Shown here piece by piece: positions 1 to 9,107 of a DNA stretch of 21,595 nucleotides. The position numbers were made by a program, and so were the translations under genes. Every line of letters starts with the position of its first letter. Position 1 is the stretch's first letter. A model generated the notes under the pieces. The model was not told the DNA's origin and did not search any database. It saw only the letters and a program-made list of their open reading frames with translations. Source of the DNA: an uncultured Eubacteriales bacterium. GTDB lineage: Bacteria > Bacillota > Clostridia > Oscillospirales > Oscillospiraceae. Location: contig URPD01000032.1 of the NCBI GenBank assembly GCA_900549645.1, positions 1-21,595 on the forward strand, written 5' to 3'.

Positions 1-355
1 CTTCCCCGCCGACGCCGCCGCGTATCTCCATGATAACGTTCTTCGCGTCGTTCGGATCCTTGGGCAGAAGCAGAAGCTTCATCTTCTCCGACAGCTCCGC
101 CATTCTGGCTTTGGCCTCGGCGTACTCCTCCTGCGCAAGCTCGCGCATTTCTGCGTCGTCCATCAGCTCAAGCGCGGCGCGCATGTCCTCCTCGGCGCGC
201 TCATACTCGCAGTACGCCCCGACGATCGGCGCAAGCTCCCGCGCCTCGCGTTCACAGCGCGCGTACAGCGCGGGGTCGGAGTAGGTCTCCGGCTCCTCCA
301 TGCGGCGCTGAAGCTGCTCATATTGATTTTTCAGTATTCTGAGTTTATCGAGCAT
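1..355 (-). CDS. prfA: Peptide chain release factor 1 (RF1), N-terminal part, runs off window
   Basis: RF1 recognises UAA and UAG in the ribosomal A site and triggers release of the finished protein. The first 118 codons are here, starting at ATG 353-355 with MLDKLRILKNQYEQ and a GGAG Shine-Dalgarno site upstream. The visible part is the helical N-terminal domain, rich in Glu, Ala and Arg, followed by LLLPKDPNDAKNV and then EIRGGVGGE, the start of the conserved core that in RF1/RF2 precedes the codon-recognition region. The catalytic GGQ loop lies outside the window. The LLPKDPND stretch and the absence of an internal frameshift site favour RF1 over RF2. The gene is divergent from the tandem GNAT gene and has its own promoter overlapping a long palindrome. 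Confidence 0.92.
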   Translation of the reverse strand, partial: MLDKLRILKNQYEQLQRRMEEPETYSDPALYARCEREARELAPIVGAYCEYERAEEDMRAALELMDDAEMRELAQEEYAEAKARMAELSEKMKLLLLPKDPNDAKNVIMEIRGGVGGE

Positions 356-369
356 TGAAATCTCCGTAC

Positions 370-401
370 AAAATTATGATATTAAATCATATCATAATTT
401 T
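370..401. repeat. Perfect 13-bp inverted repeat over the prfA promoter
   Basis: AAAATTATGATAT (370-382) is the exact reverse complement of ATATCATAATTTT (389-401), with a 6-base spacer. The repeat covers the -10 box and the predicted transcription start of prfA. It could be an operator for a dimeric repressor, or form a weak AT-rich hairpin. The protein that would bind is unknown. Confidence 0.6.
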
Positions 402-414
402 CGCTTTGTGTAAA
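386..414 (-). promoter_or_regulatory. Predicted promoter of prfA
   Basis: On the minus strand there is a -35 box TTTACA (409-414) and a -10 box TATGAT (386-391) separated by exactly 17 bases, with TGA directly before the -10 (extended -10 form). Transcription would start near 379, about 25 bases before the prfA start codon. Confidence 0.65.
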
Positions 415-435
415 CCCGGATAATATCTCGTACAC

Positions 436-464
436 TTGTAAAATTTCTGCGTCGATGATATAAT
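436..464 (+). promoter_or_regulatory. Predicted promoter of the leader ORF and tandem GNAT gene
   Basis: The -35 box TTGTAA (436-441) and the perfect -10 box TATAAT (459-464) are 17 bases apart. TGA before the -10 gives an extended -10. The transcript would start near 471, leaving about 40 bases before the leader ORF and about 110 before the GNAT start codon. Confidence 0.7.
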
Positions 465-511
465 CGATCTGCGGGTCAGAGCCGCAAAATCTACGGAAAG
501 GGTGATCTTTT

Positions 512-550
512 ATGAAAATGAAACGTGTACGGAGGGTTCACGCTTTCTAA
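512..550 (+). CDS. Predicted 12-codon leader peptide (MKMKRVRRVHAF)
   Basis: The short ORF begins at ATG 512 and ends at TAA 548-550. It is preceded by AAAGGGTGATC (498-508), which resembles the anti-16S consensus AAGGAGGTGATC, so translation is plausible. The peptide is very basic (K, K, R, R, R in the first eight residues). It includes K-x-K and R-x-R patterns, like the R/K-x-R/K motif known from some drug-dependent stalling leaders of erm genes. Its 3' end lies inside the left hairpin that competes with sequestration of the downstream GNAT ribosome binding site. A regulatory role is inferred from this layout; an unrelated chance ORF is possible. Confidence 0.5.
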   Translation: MKMKRVRRVHAF

Positions 551-573
551 CCCTCCAATAAAATTTTTGGAGG
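531..573 (+). promoter_or_regulatory. Two mutually exclusive hairpins controlling the GNAT Shine-Dalgarno site
   Basis: GGAGGGTT (531-538) pairs perfectly with AACCCTCC (549-556). CCTCCAA (552-558) also pairs perfectly with TTGGAGG (567-573), which holds the GGAGG Shine-Dalgarno site of the GNAT gene. The middle segment cannot do both. A ribosome at the leader stop codon would cover the middle segment and leave the downstream site open; a ribosome held earlier would cover only the first segment and allow the site to close. This arrangement fits translational attenuation, but that is inference from base pairing only. Confidence 0.55.
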
Positions 574-580
574 ATTTTCA

Positions 581-1501
581 GTGAAAAATCAAATTTCTGT
601 CCGCGAAGCAATCTCCGCAGAGGAAACCGCGCGCTTCTGGCGCGAGCTGGGCGCATACCACGACCGGGACATATTCCCGGACGCCGAGAGCGAAGAGCTC
701 GAATATTTCCACGGCAGCGAGTACCGCGAGACGATACAGGCCGCGCATGGCCGCGCCACCGACCGATGCTATTATCTTTTCTTTGAGCGCGGCGGCAGCG
801 ACATCGGCTTTGCGCTCGCGTCGCTCTTCACAAGTGAGGACGGCAAGCTCTTTATTCTGGAGTTCTGCGTCCTGACGGAACACCGCGGCAGCGGCACGGG
901 GCATGACTGCGCGGCGGCGCTGCTCGACTGGGCAAGGGCGCGCGGCATGAAATACGCGGAGCTGAACTGCGCCGAAGAGCGGCGTGTGAGGTTCTGGAAA
1001 AGTCTCGGCTTCGTTCCGAACGGTGCCGACGAATGGGGCGAACCGCTGATGCTGCTCCCACCTGAGGAGGAAATCCCGTTCACGGTAGAAGTGGTCTCCG
1101 CTGTGGATTGGCAACTTCTGAAGCTGGAGAACGGCTTTCGCGCCGAAATCGGTGAGGAACCGCTGGACGATGCCGGTCAGGAGCGGCTAAAGGCGGCGGT
1201 TCGTGACGGTCGCATTACATTTTTCGTCCTGAAGCGAGGATATCGCTGCATCGGAATGTGCAGCGTCGCGGCGGCGTTTTCAAGCTTCCAATGCGAAAAC
1301 GTCGGCATTTTTGAGGATTTCTACATCGAGCCGGTGTTCCGCGGACGCGGCGGCGCAAGACTGCTGACCGGTGCGGCGCATCGCTTCGGCCGCGAACGCG
1401 GGTACACCGACATAACCGTCACCTGCGCGCCGTGCGACGAGGGCATATATAAATCCCTCGGCTTCACAACGCGTCTCGGCAGCGTATACGCGAACATCTG
1501 A
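581..1501 (+). CDS. Tandem GNAT-domain acetyltransferase (306 aa)
   Basis: This is a predicted acetyl-CoA dependent N-acetyltransferase with two GNAT folds in one chain. The first covers about residues 5-160, with the acetyl-CoA loop HRGSGTG at 101-107 and the late motif FWKSLGF at 138-144. The second covers about 165-306, with FRGRGGA at 253-259 and IYKSLGF at 289-295. The start is GTG at 581, placed 7 bases after GGAGG. The substrate cannot be read from sequence; tandem GNATs include mycothiol synthase and aminoglycoside or other small-molecule acetyltransferases, and none is specifically supported. The gene has its own promoter, leader ORF and attenuator-like hairpins, so expression is probably conditional. 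It faces the cyclodeaminase-like gene across a shared terminator. Confidence 0.85.
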   Translation: MKNQISVREAISAEETARFWRELGAYHDRDIFPDAESEELEYFHGSEYRETIQAAHGRATDRCYYLFFERGGSDIGFALASLFTSEDGKLFILEFCVLTEHRGSGTGHDCAAALLDWARARGMKYAELNCAEERRVRFWKSLGFVPNGADEWGEPLMLLPPEEEIPFTVEVVSAVDWQLLKLENGFRAEIGEEPLDDAGQERLKAAVRDGRITFFVLKRGYRCIGMCSVAAAFSSFQCENVGIFEDFYIEPVFRGRGGARLLTGAAHRFGRERGYTDITVTCAPCDEGIYKSLGFTTRLGSVYANI

Positions 1502-1510
1502 ACAGCAAGC

Positions 1511-1545
1511 AAAAATCACAGTGGGAAATCCCACTGTGATTTTTT
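1511..1545. terminator. Bidirectional terminator between GNAT and cyclodeaminase-like genes
   Basis: AAAAATCACAGTGGG (1511-1525) pairs perfectly with CCCACTGTGATTTTT (1530-1544) around a 4-base loop. There is a T run on the 3' side in both orientations, so it can stop the rightward GNAT transcript and the leftward transcript ending at 1557. Confidence 0.9.
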
Positions 1546-1556
1546 ATCGGAAAATA

Positions 1557-2165
1557 TTACTCCGCAAGCGTCTTTTCAACGGCAGCGCGTATTTTTTCCG
1601 CCTGCTCGACGCAGTTATTGATGTTCAGCTCGTTCTCACGGCGGGTGACGAATTTATAAGTCTCGTCGCTGCTGTACCGCGCCATATCGACAATATACAG
1701 TCTTGCACAGCGCACAGCGGCGAGGGCAAGCTCCGCGGCTTCGCCTACATAGTGCATCGAATCCTTGGGGCAGATCTCGGTAAGCCCGGCTATAAGCTCC
1801 AGCGCCTGACCCATCATGTTGATTATCTCCTGATCGATGCAGACGGCGGGCTGGCGCGCGGCCTCGATAGTTCTCGCGTCTCCCTCCTTAAACGCGCGGC
1901 GGAGCGGCCCGCGTGACTTCACGTCCTCGTCGATGAGGTACACCATATAGCCGCGCAGAGTCTCGATGTTGCGGGCGATATACTGCGCCTTTTCGCCGCT
2001 CTGGTCACATGCAGCGGCAGCTCTGGCCGCGAGAGACATCGCAACCGCGGCGGTCACTGCGGCAGCGCTCCCCGTCTCAAGGCGGCTGTCATGTGCGGCA
2101 AGAGCCTTGGTGAACTCCTCCGCGTTCTTTTCCTTGAATATCTCGATAACCAATTTGTCTGCCAT
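1557..2165 (-). CDS. Cyclodeaminase/cyclohydrolase family protein (FTCD_C-like, 202 aa)
   Basis: The all-helical protein of 202 residues resembles the C-terminal domain of formiminotransferase-cyclodeaminase and FchA. Those enzymes convert 5-formimino- or 5,10-methenyl-tetrahydrofolate in one-carbon metabolism. The N-terminal helix FTKALAAHDSRLETGSAAAV aligns with the family's start, but the usual Pro-Gly-Gly-Gly-Ser folate loop is replaced by ETGSAAAV. The folate activity is therefore uncertain. Translation starts at ATG 2163-2165 with an AAGGAGG site that overlaps the prfC stop codon; the gap to prfC is 11 bases, so the two are very likely cotranscribed. It is the last gene before a strong terminator. 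The family call rests on overall pattern only. Confidence 0.6.
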   Translation of the reverse strand: MADKLVIEIFKEKNAEEFTKALAAHDSRLETGSAAAVTAAVAMSLAARAAAACDQSGEKAQYIARNIETLRGYMVYLIDEDVKSRGPLRRAFKEGDARTIEAARQPAVCIDQEIINMMGQALELIAGLTEICPKDSMHYVGEAAELALAAVRCARLYIVDMARYSSDETYKFVTRRENELNINNCVEQAEKIRAAVEKTLAE

Positions 2166-2176
2166 GGTACGCCTCC

Positions 2177-3769
<1,593 letters not shown>

Positions 3770-3803
3770 ATTTTTCTCCAACAAAACGATTTAACGAGTA
3801 AAT

Positions 3804-3832
3804 ATTTTAGCATATATTTCCCGCAAAAGCAA
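3804..3832 (-). promoter_or_regulatory. Candidate promoter of prfC
   Basis: On the minus strand TTGCTT (3827-3832) and TAAAAT (3804-3809) are 17 bases apart, with TGC before the -10 (extended form). The -35 match is weak. It lies in the 68-base gap between the FliB-like gene and prfC. Confidence 0.4.
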
Positions 3833-3837
3833 AGATT

Positions 3838-4722
3838 TTATTGCTGTTTCAGCGCGTCACAGATAATTTTTATGTTTTCATCCGAATATTCTATCTCCTC
3901 GGAGTACATGCGCAGGTTTTCCTCGTGCCGCTCCGGCGGCGACACGGAGTCGAGCGCGGCCACAATGACCGTACTGAGCATAGCAAAGCGCAGAGTCTCC
4001 GGAGAATCGAAATGCCGGTACACAAAATACGCCGCAAGGCGCTCATATCTCGGCAGGTTCGGCACGGTAAAGGCGTTTATGGCGCGCAGAGAGTCGACGG
4101 CCGCGCCCCACGACTCGTGCATCCGCTCAAGTCCGGAGTAAAATTCCGCCCAGCGGCACATATCTAGCGGCGGCATTTCCGTGCCGCACAGCGCGCAGGC
4201 CGCGGCCATGCGCCGGTGCAGCGGACGTGTTCTGTCGGCAAGCTCACGGAAGATTTTCTCGCGCAGAATGTAGTTTTCGTTCTCCTGCGGGCTGTCGTCG
4301 TCCGGTTCGCCGTCGTCCTCGACGACGAAACCAAGCGGCGCGTCGCTTGAATACAGGAGCCGCACGATCTCCTCACAGCAGAGACCAAGGCCGGATTCCT
4401 CACGCCCGCCCGTGAAATTATAAAAGCGCGGGTGCTCGGCGCAGATATCGCACAGCGCGTCCTCGCCGAGTGTGAGTATCAGCCGGCAGAGTCCGTCTCC
4501 GCGCAGGAACGGACAGCGGCCGTCATCCGTCATAACGAAGTGCGGCTCCGGCTCCGCGGAGATATGTGCGCGCAGAGCATCGCCAATATCGCCGGGCAGC
4601 TCCGCATAATAGTCCGCGGTGTCCTCGTCGATATCTATCTCCCAGCCCGCACAGCAGCTGTGGCGGCAGGCGGAAGCGATGCAGCGGAAATCGTCGTAAA
4701 AATCAGGTTTTATATATCTCAT
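3838..4722 (-). CDS. FliB-like Cys-rich protein (flagellin lysine N-methylase family, 294 aa)
   Basis: The N-terminus MRYIKPDFYDDFRCIASACR with CRHSCCAGW is the hallmark of proteins annotated as flagellin lysine N-methylase. Cysteines at 14, 19, 23 and 24, then 70, 79, 91, 94, 115 and 116 look like a metal or iron-sulfur binding set (the family start resembles YkgJ-type zinc/iron-chelating domains). In Salmonella FliB methylates lysines of flagellin. No flagellar gene is present in the window, so the real substrate here is unknown. No good Shine-Dalgarno site precedes ATG 4720-4722, so translation may be weak or coupled to the upstream membrane protein gene, which ends 39 bases before it. A hairpin lies in that gap. 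Family confident, function not. Confidence 0.75.
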   Translation of the reverse strand: MRYIKPDFYDDFRCIASACRHSCCAGWEIDIDEDTADYYAELPGDIGDALRAHISAEPEPHFVMTDDGRCPFLRGDGLCRLILTLGEDALCDICAEHPRFYNFTGGREESGLGLCCEEIVRLLYSSDAPLGFVVEDDGEPDDDSPQENENYILREKIFRELADRTRPLHRRMAAACALCGTEMPPLDMCRWAEFYSGLERMHESWGAAVDSLRAINAFTVPNLPRYERLAAYFVYRHFDSPETLRFAMLSTVIVAALDSVSPPERHEENLRMYSEEIEYSDENIKIICDALKQQ

Positions 4723-4730
4723 CGCATTAT

Positions 4731-4762
4731 CAAAACGAATCCCTGCCGGGTTCGGCAGGGAT
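4731..4762 (-). terminator. Hairpin after yihY-like gene, possible terminator
   Basis: ATCCCTGCCG (4739-4748) and CGGCAGGGAT (4753-4762) form a perfect 10-bp stem with a 4-base loop. On the minus strand it is followed by TCGTTTTG, an imperfect T tract, so it may be a partial terminator lowering expression of the FliB-like gene. Confidence 0.55.
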
Positions 4763-5583
4763 CATTCAGTCTCCCGGCTCTTTACATTTCTGATAGTGAT
4801 ATTGAACACTGCGCCGCAGTAGATCATCAAACAGCAGGTATACAGCCAGAACATCAGCAGAATCACGGATGCGAGCGAGCCGTACACAAGAGGATACTTG
4901 GCCGACGCGCTTATGAAAATTGAGAACACAACGCAGACCACGACCGAGGCAACCGTCGAGAGGATCGCGCCGCCAAAGGTGTGATAATTGTCGCTGCTGC
5001 GCTTCGATATCTCGTACACGCCCCAGATTATCACAAAGAATATCCCGAACAGGACAATAAATCTCAGCCAGTTCCACGAGTTGCTGATATCAATAAACGG
5101 CAGCAGCTCGTTTATCTTATCAATGACCGTGTGCCCCGTGAGCATGACAAGCACCGCGAAATACAGCGCCGCGAGGAACAGCAGCGAGAAGATGATGCTG
5201 AACAGGAGGCCGAACAGCCCCTGAAAGCGCTGTCCTCCCTGCATGTCCCCTATCGTGGCCTGAAGGCTGCGGCATGCGGCCGATGCCGAGGTGACCAGAA
5301 CCGTAAGCCCCGCAACCATCATGGCGTTACTGTTATTCGAGGCGACGTACAGGAGAAAATCCTCGATCGAGCTCGCCGTCCCGGCAGCCATGAACTTTTC
5401 CGCGAAGCTGAGCACCCTCATCGCCTTGCTGTAACTGTTGCCCAGCATGGTGTACAGGCAGATTATCAGCGGGAATATCGTCATGGTCAGGTAGTAAGAC
5501 AGCGCGGCGGACGACCTTGTTATATGTTTGCCCGTGTACAGGCGGGCAAATTCTTTTACAAAGCTGATGGATTTATTGACCAT
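4762..5583 (-). CDS. YihY/BrkB family inner membrane protein (273 aa)
   Basis: This integral membrane protein has about six hydrophobic segments: around residues 25-50 (SSAALSYYLTMTIFPLIICL), 90-110, 130-150, 170-190, 205-230 and 235-260. The early SAALSYYLTMTIFPL motif is typical of the YihY/BrkB family (once misannotated as ribonuclease BN). Its role is poorly defined; some members are proposed transporters. The start ATG 5581-5583 has GGAGAG upstream. The gene lies directly after the ftsZ terminator and I see no clear promoter of its own in the 98-base gap, so it may depend on readthrough. It begins the leftward group containing the FliB-like gene and prfC. Confidence 0.85.
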   Translation of the reverse strand: MVNKSISFVKEFARLYTGKHITRSSAALSYYLTMTIFPLIICLYTMLGNSYSKAMRVLSFAEKFMAAGTASSIEDFLLYVASNNSNAMMVAGLTVLVTSASAACRSLQATIGDMQGGQRFQGLFGLLFSIIFSLLFLAALYFAVLVMLTGHTVIDKINELLPFIDISNSWNWLRFIVLFGIFFVIIWGVYEISKRSSDNYHTFGGAILSTVASVVVCVVFSIFISASAKYPLVYGSLASVILLMFWLYTCCLMIYCGAVFNITIRNVKSRETE

Positions 5584-5597
5584 TAAAATCTCTCCGG

Positions 5598-5630
5598 TAA
5601 AAAGCTCCTCCGTCCGTCGGGATGGAGGAG
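5598..5630 (-). terminator. Terminator of the dcw cluster, after ftsZ
   Basis: CTCCTCC (5605-5611) and GGAGGAG (5624-5630) form the outer stem, with an inner TCC/GGA pairing around a short loop. On the minus strand the stem is followed by CTTTTTA. Confidence 0.8.
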
Positions 5631-5681
5631 TTTTAATTCAGCCGCTGGTCAGGCCATGCGGTTGGGAGTCGTAAGACCTGT

Positions 5682-6839
<1,158 letters not shown>

Positions 6840-6904
6840 AGCTCTTGCCTCCCTGTATTATTTACATCACTTTCTGTGAAATATATCTAAGCTTGGTAGT
6901 GTTT

Positions 6905-6933
6905 ATAATATTACATTTTCCCCGCGCGGTCAA
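6905..6933 (-). promoter_or_regulatory. Predicted ftsZ promoter inside the dcw cluster
   Basis: TTGACC (6928-6933) and TATTAT (6905-6910) are 17 bases apart on the minus strand, in the 139-base gap between ftsQ and ftsZ. It would give an ftsZ-only transcript with a leader of about 60 bases. Confidence 0.75.
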
Positions 6934-6978
6934 TATCTTTTTTTATTTTTTTGTAAGCGTTTTGTAAATTACGCCGCA

Positions 6979-7761
6979 TCAGTTGGGGCTGAAATGCGCG
7001 GTGGACGTATCGGACAGGTTTATGATGCCCACATCGCCCGCTTTTAGCTTTTCCATCACGGAGACAAACATTCCGAATTTATATTCGACCTCGCTGTACG
7101 AGCCGAGGATCACCGTGTATTTCCGCCCGTACGAGAACTTGACGGCATCAGGATCGGAGAAGTCAATGCGCGTGACGTTCGACGCCAAGCCGCGCTCCTG
7201 AAGCTGATACAGTATCTCCGCGAGATAATCTACTGGCGCGGTGCTCCCGTCCCCGGTCGTGAGCTGCTCGCCGATGAGCAGTGTGCCGGGGTCGAAGCCG
7301 ACTATCGGGATGAGCTGATCCTGCTCGCCGTCCGCCGCCTTGCCGAGAACCTTGCAGTTATGGTCAAGCGTCCAGTCCTCGTCGCCGACGACGAGGTAGG
7401 CCATCGCTTTACTCTCCGTCACGGTAACGGTTATCTTGTCGGGGAGGCTTCGCGTGATGGAAACCTCCTCAACGTACGGCAATTTTGCGAGCGCGCGGCT
7501 GACGGCGGCGATACGGTCGTAGAAAAACAGGTTATCGCCGTCCTCTATGTCCATGGCCTTTATTATCTCTTCATCGGTGTAATGTTCGTTGCCCTCCACG
7601 CGTATATCGTGTACGCGGAATAGGACGCTCATCACAAATATTGCCGCTATGACGACAAGGACGAAGCCAATCAGCGCGTTGACGCTGGTGCGCTTCTGCG
7701 GGGCGTTAAGCTCGCCGTGCTTGCTCTCCGGCGGCTGCTGTGAGTGTAGGCTGTGTGCCAT
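6979..7761 (-). CDS. ftsQ: Cell division protein FtsQ/DivIB (260 aa)
   Basis: This is a single-pass membrane protein of the divisome that forms a complex with FtsL and FtsB/DivIC and helps control septal peptidoglycan synthesis. It has a polar cytoplasmic tail of about 28 residues, a membrane segment at about 29-48 (NALIGFVLVVIAAIFVMSVL), and then the POTRA-type domain from FRVHDIRVEGNEHYTDEEI to about residue 118, with SRALAKLPYVEEVSI and TRSLPDKITVTVTE as the usual motifs. A beta domain follows to the end. The start ATG has AAGGAAAA upstream, 26 bases after murA. The gene symbol divIB would be equally valid in Firmicutes. Confidence 0.88.
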   Translation of the reverse strand: MAHSLHSQQPPESKHGELNAPQKRTSVNALIGFVLVVIAAIFVMSVLFRVHDIRVEGNEHYTDEEIIKAMDIEDGDNLFFYDRIAAVSRALAKLPYVEEVSITRSLPDKITVTVTESKAMAYLVVGDEDWTLDHNCKVLGKAADGEQDQLIPIVGFDPGTLLIGEQLTTGDGSTAPVDYLAEILYQLQERGLASNVTRIDFSDPDAVKFSYGRKYTVILGSYSEVEYKFGMFVSVMEKLKAGDVGIINLSDTSTAHFSPN

Positions 7762-7787
7762 TTATCATTTTCCTTTCGGGATATGTA

Positions 7788-9041
7788 TTAATATTCAAGA
7801 TTCACATCCGCGCCGAGTGAGCGGAGCTTGCGGTCAAACCGCTCGTACCCGCGGGTGACGTGCCCGTCGTCGCACACGACAGTCTCCCCTTCAGCGCAGA
7901 GTCCGGCGATTATCATCGCCGCGCCGCCGCGCAGGTCGGTTGCGTTGAGCATCGTGCCTAGCAGACGGTCGACTCCCCATATCTCCGCCCTGCGGCCTGA
8001 CACAGTGATATCCGCGCCGAGGCGGCGCAGTTCCGCCGCCTGACGGAAGCGGTTTTCGAATATGTTCTCGATTATAAGCGTTCTGCCCTCGGCCTTCAGC
8101 AGTGCCGCCATGAGCACCGGCTGTGCATCGGTCGGGAAGCCGGGGTAAGGCGCGGTCGAAATCTCCTCGACGGCCTTCAGCCGCCCGTCGGATATGAGCC
8201 TGACGGAACGTTTATTTGATATTATATCACATCCTGATTGATTTAGGAAGTAGAGAACCGTAGAAAAATGCGCGGGATTCACGCCGCGAAGCTCCACATC
8301 TCCCCCGCAGGCTGCCGCCGCGCAGGCAAGCGTCGAAGCGACTATCCTATCCGGCATTATTCTGAAGCAGACCTGCGTCTCCGGTTCCATGCCCCTGATG
8401 CATATATCCCCCGTGCCTGCGCCGCTTATGTCGGCTCCTAGAAGGTTCAGGTATTCCTGAAGAGCGGTTATCTCCGGTTCGCGCGCCGCGCCGTGAATAA
8501 CGGTCTCGCCCTTCGCCGCGCACGCGGCAAGCATCGTATTCTCCGTCGCGCCGACACTCGGAAACGGCAGCACGATCTCCGCGCCGCGAAGCTCCGCCGC
8601 GCGGCAGTATATCTCGCGCCCGTTCTCCTCTATCTCCGCTCCGAGACCGCGCAGTGCCGCGAGATGCAGGTCTATCGGCCTCTTGCCGAGCTGGCAGCCG
8701 CCGGGGAGCGACAGTCTCGCCTCGCCGCATCGGGCAAGCAGCGCGCCCATAAAAATGACCGACGAGCGCATTTCTTCCATCAGGTCATGCGGTATCGCGC
8801 AATATGAAAGCTGCGTGGAGTCTATGTACACGTCGCCGCCGCGCTGTTCGGCAGTGCAGCCGAGGTGCCGCACGATGCGCAGTGCCGCGTCAACATCCCG
8901 AAGCTGCGGCACGTTCAGCAGCTCCGAACCCGCCGGTACGACGAGCGAGGCGGCAATTATCGGTAAGGTCGCGTTTTTGGAGCCTTGGACAAAGCAGGTT
9001 CCGTCGAGCCTGCGGCCGCCCCTTATTCGCCATATATCCAA
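7788..9041 (-). CDS. murA: UDP-N-acetylglucosamine 1-carboxyvinyltransferase (417 aa)
   Basis: MurA transfers enolpyruvate from PEP to UDP-GlcNAc, the first committed step of peptidoglycan synthesis, in the cytoplasm. Lys22-Asn23 in GSKNATLPI and the catalytic loop PGGCQLGKRPID with Cys116 are present; this is the Cys form that fosfomycin alkylates. FPTDAQP and LRGGAA, which hold the conserved Asp and Arg of the active site, are also visible. Length is normal. The start is a TTG (9039-9041), since no in-frame ATG or GTG fits and MDIWRIRGGRRLDG matches the family start. Its GGGGGTG ribosome binding site lies in or next to the right arm of a stable hairpin after murG, so translation or transcription may be attenuated here. 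Confidence 0.96.
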   Translation of the reverse strand: MDIWRIRGGRRLDGTCFVQGSKNATLPIIAASLVVPAGSELLNVPQLRDVDAALRIVRHLGCTAEQRGGDVYIDSTQLSYCAIPHDLMEEMRSSVIFMGALLARCGEARLSLPGGCQLGKRPIDLHLAALRGLGAEIEENGREIYCRAAELRGAEIVLPFPSVGATENTMLAACAAKGETVIHGAAREPEITALQEYLNLLGADISGAGTGDICIRGMEPETQVCFRIMPDRIVASTLACAAAACGGDVELRGVNPAHFSTVLYFLNQSGCDIISNKRSVRLISDGRLKAVEEISTAPYPGFPTDAQPVLMAALLKAEGRTLIIENIFENRFRQAAELRRLGADITVSGRRAEIWGVDRLLGTMLNATDLRGGAAMIIAGLCAEGETVVCDDGHVTRGYERFDRKLRSLGADVNLEY

Positions 9042-9088
9042 AATAAAACACCCCCGCGCATGATTTATGCCATACTATGCCGCGGGGG
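9041..9088 (-). promoter_or_regulatory. Hairpin between murG and murA (attenuator or terminator)
   Basis: CCCCCGCG (9051-9058) and CGCGGGGG (9081-9088) make a perfect 8-bp GC stem. On the minus strand it is followed by TGTTTTATTTT, like a terminator. The right arm also supplies the G-rich Shine-Dalgarno site of murA, so it could act at either transcription or translation. Confidence 0.6.
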
Positions 9089-9107
9089 CTTATTATGTGT
9101 TTTTTTC

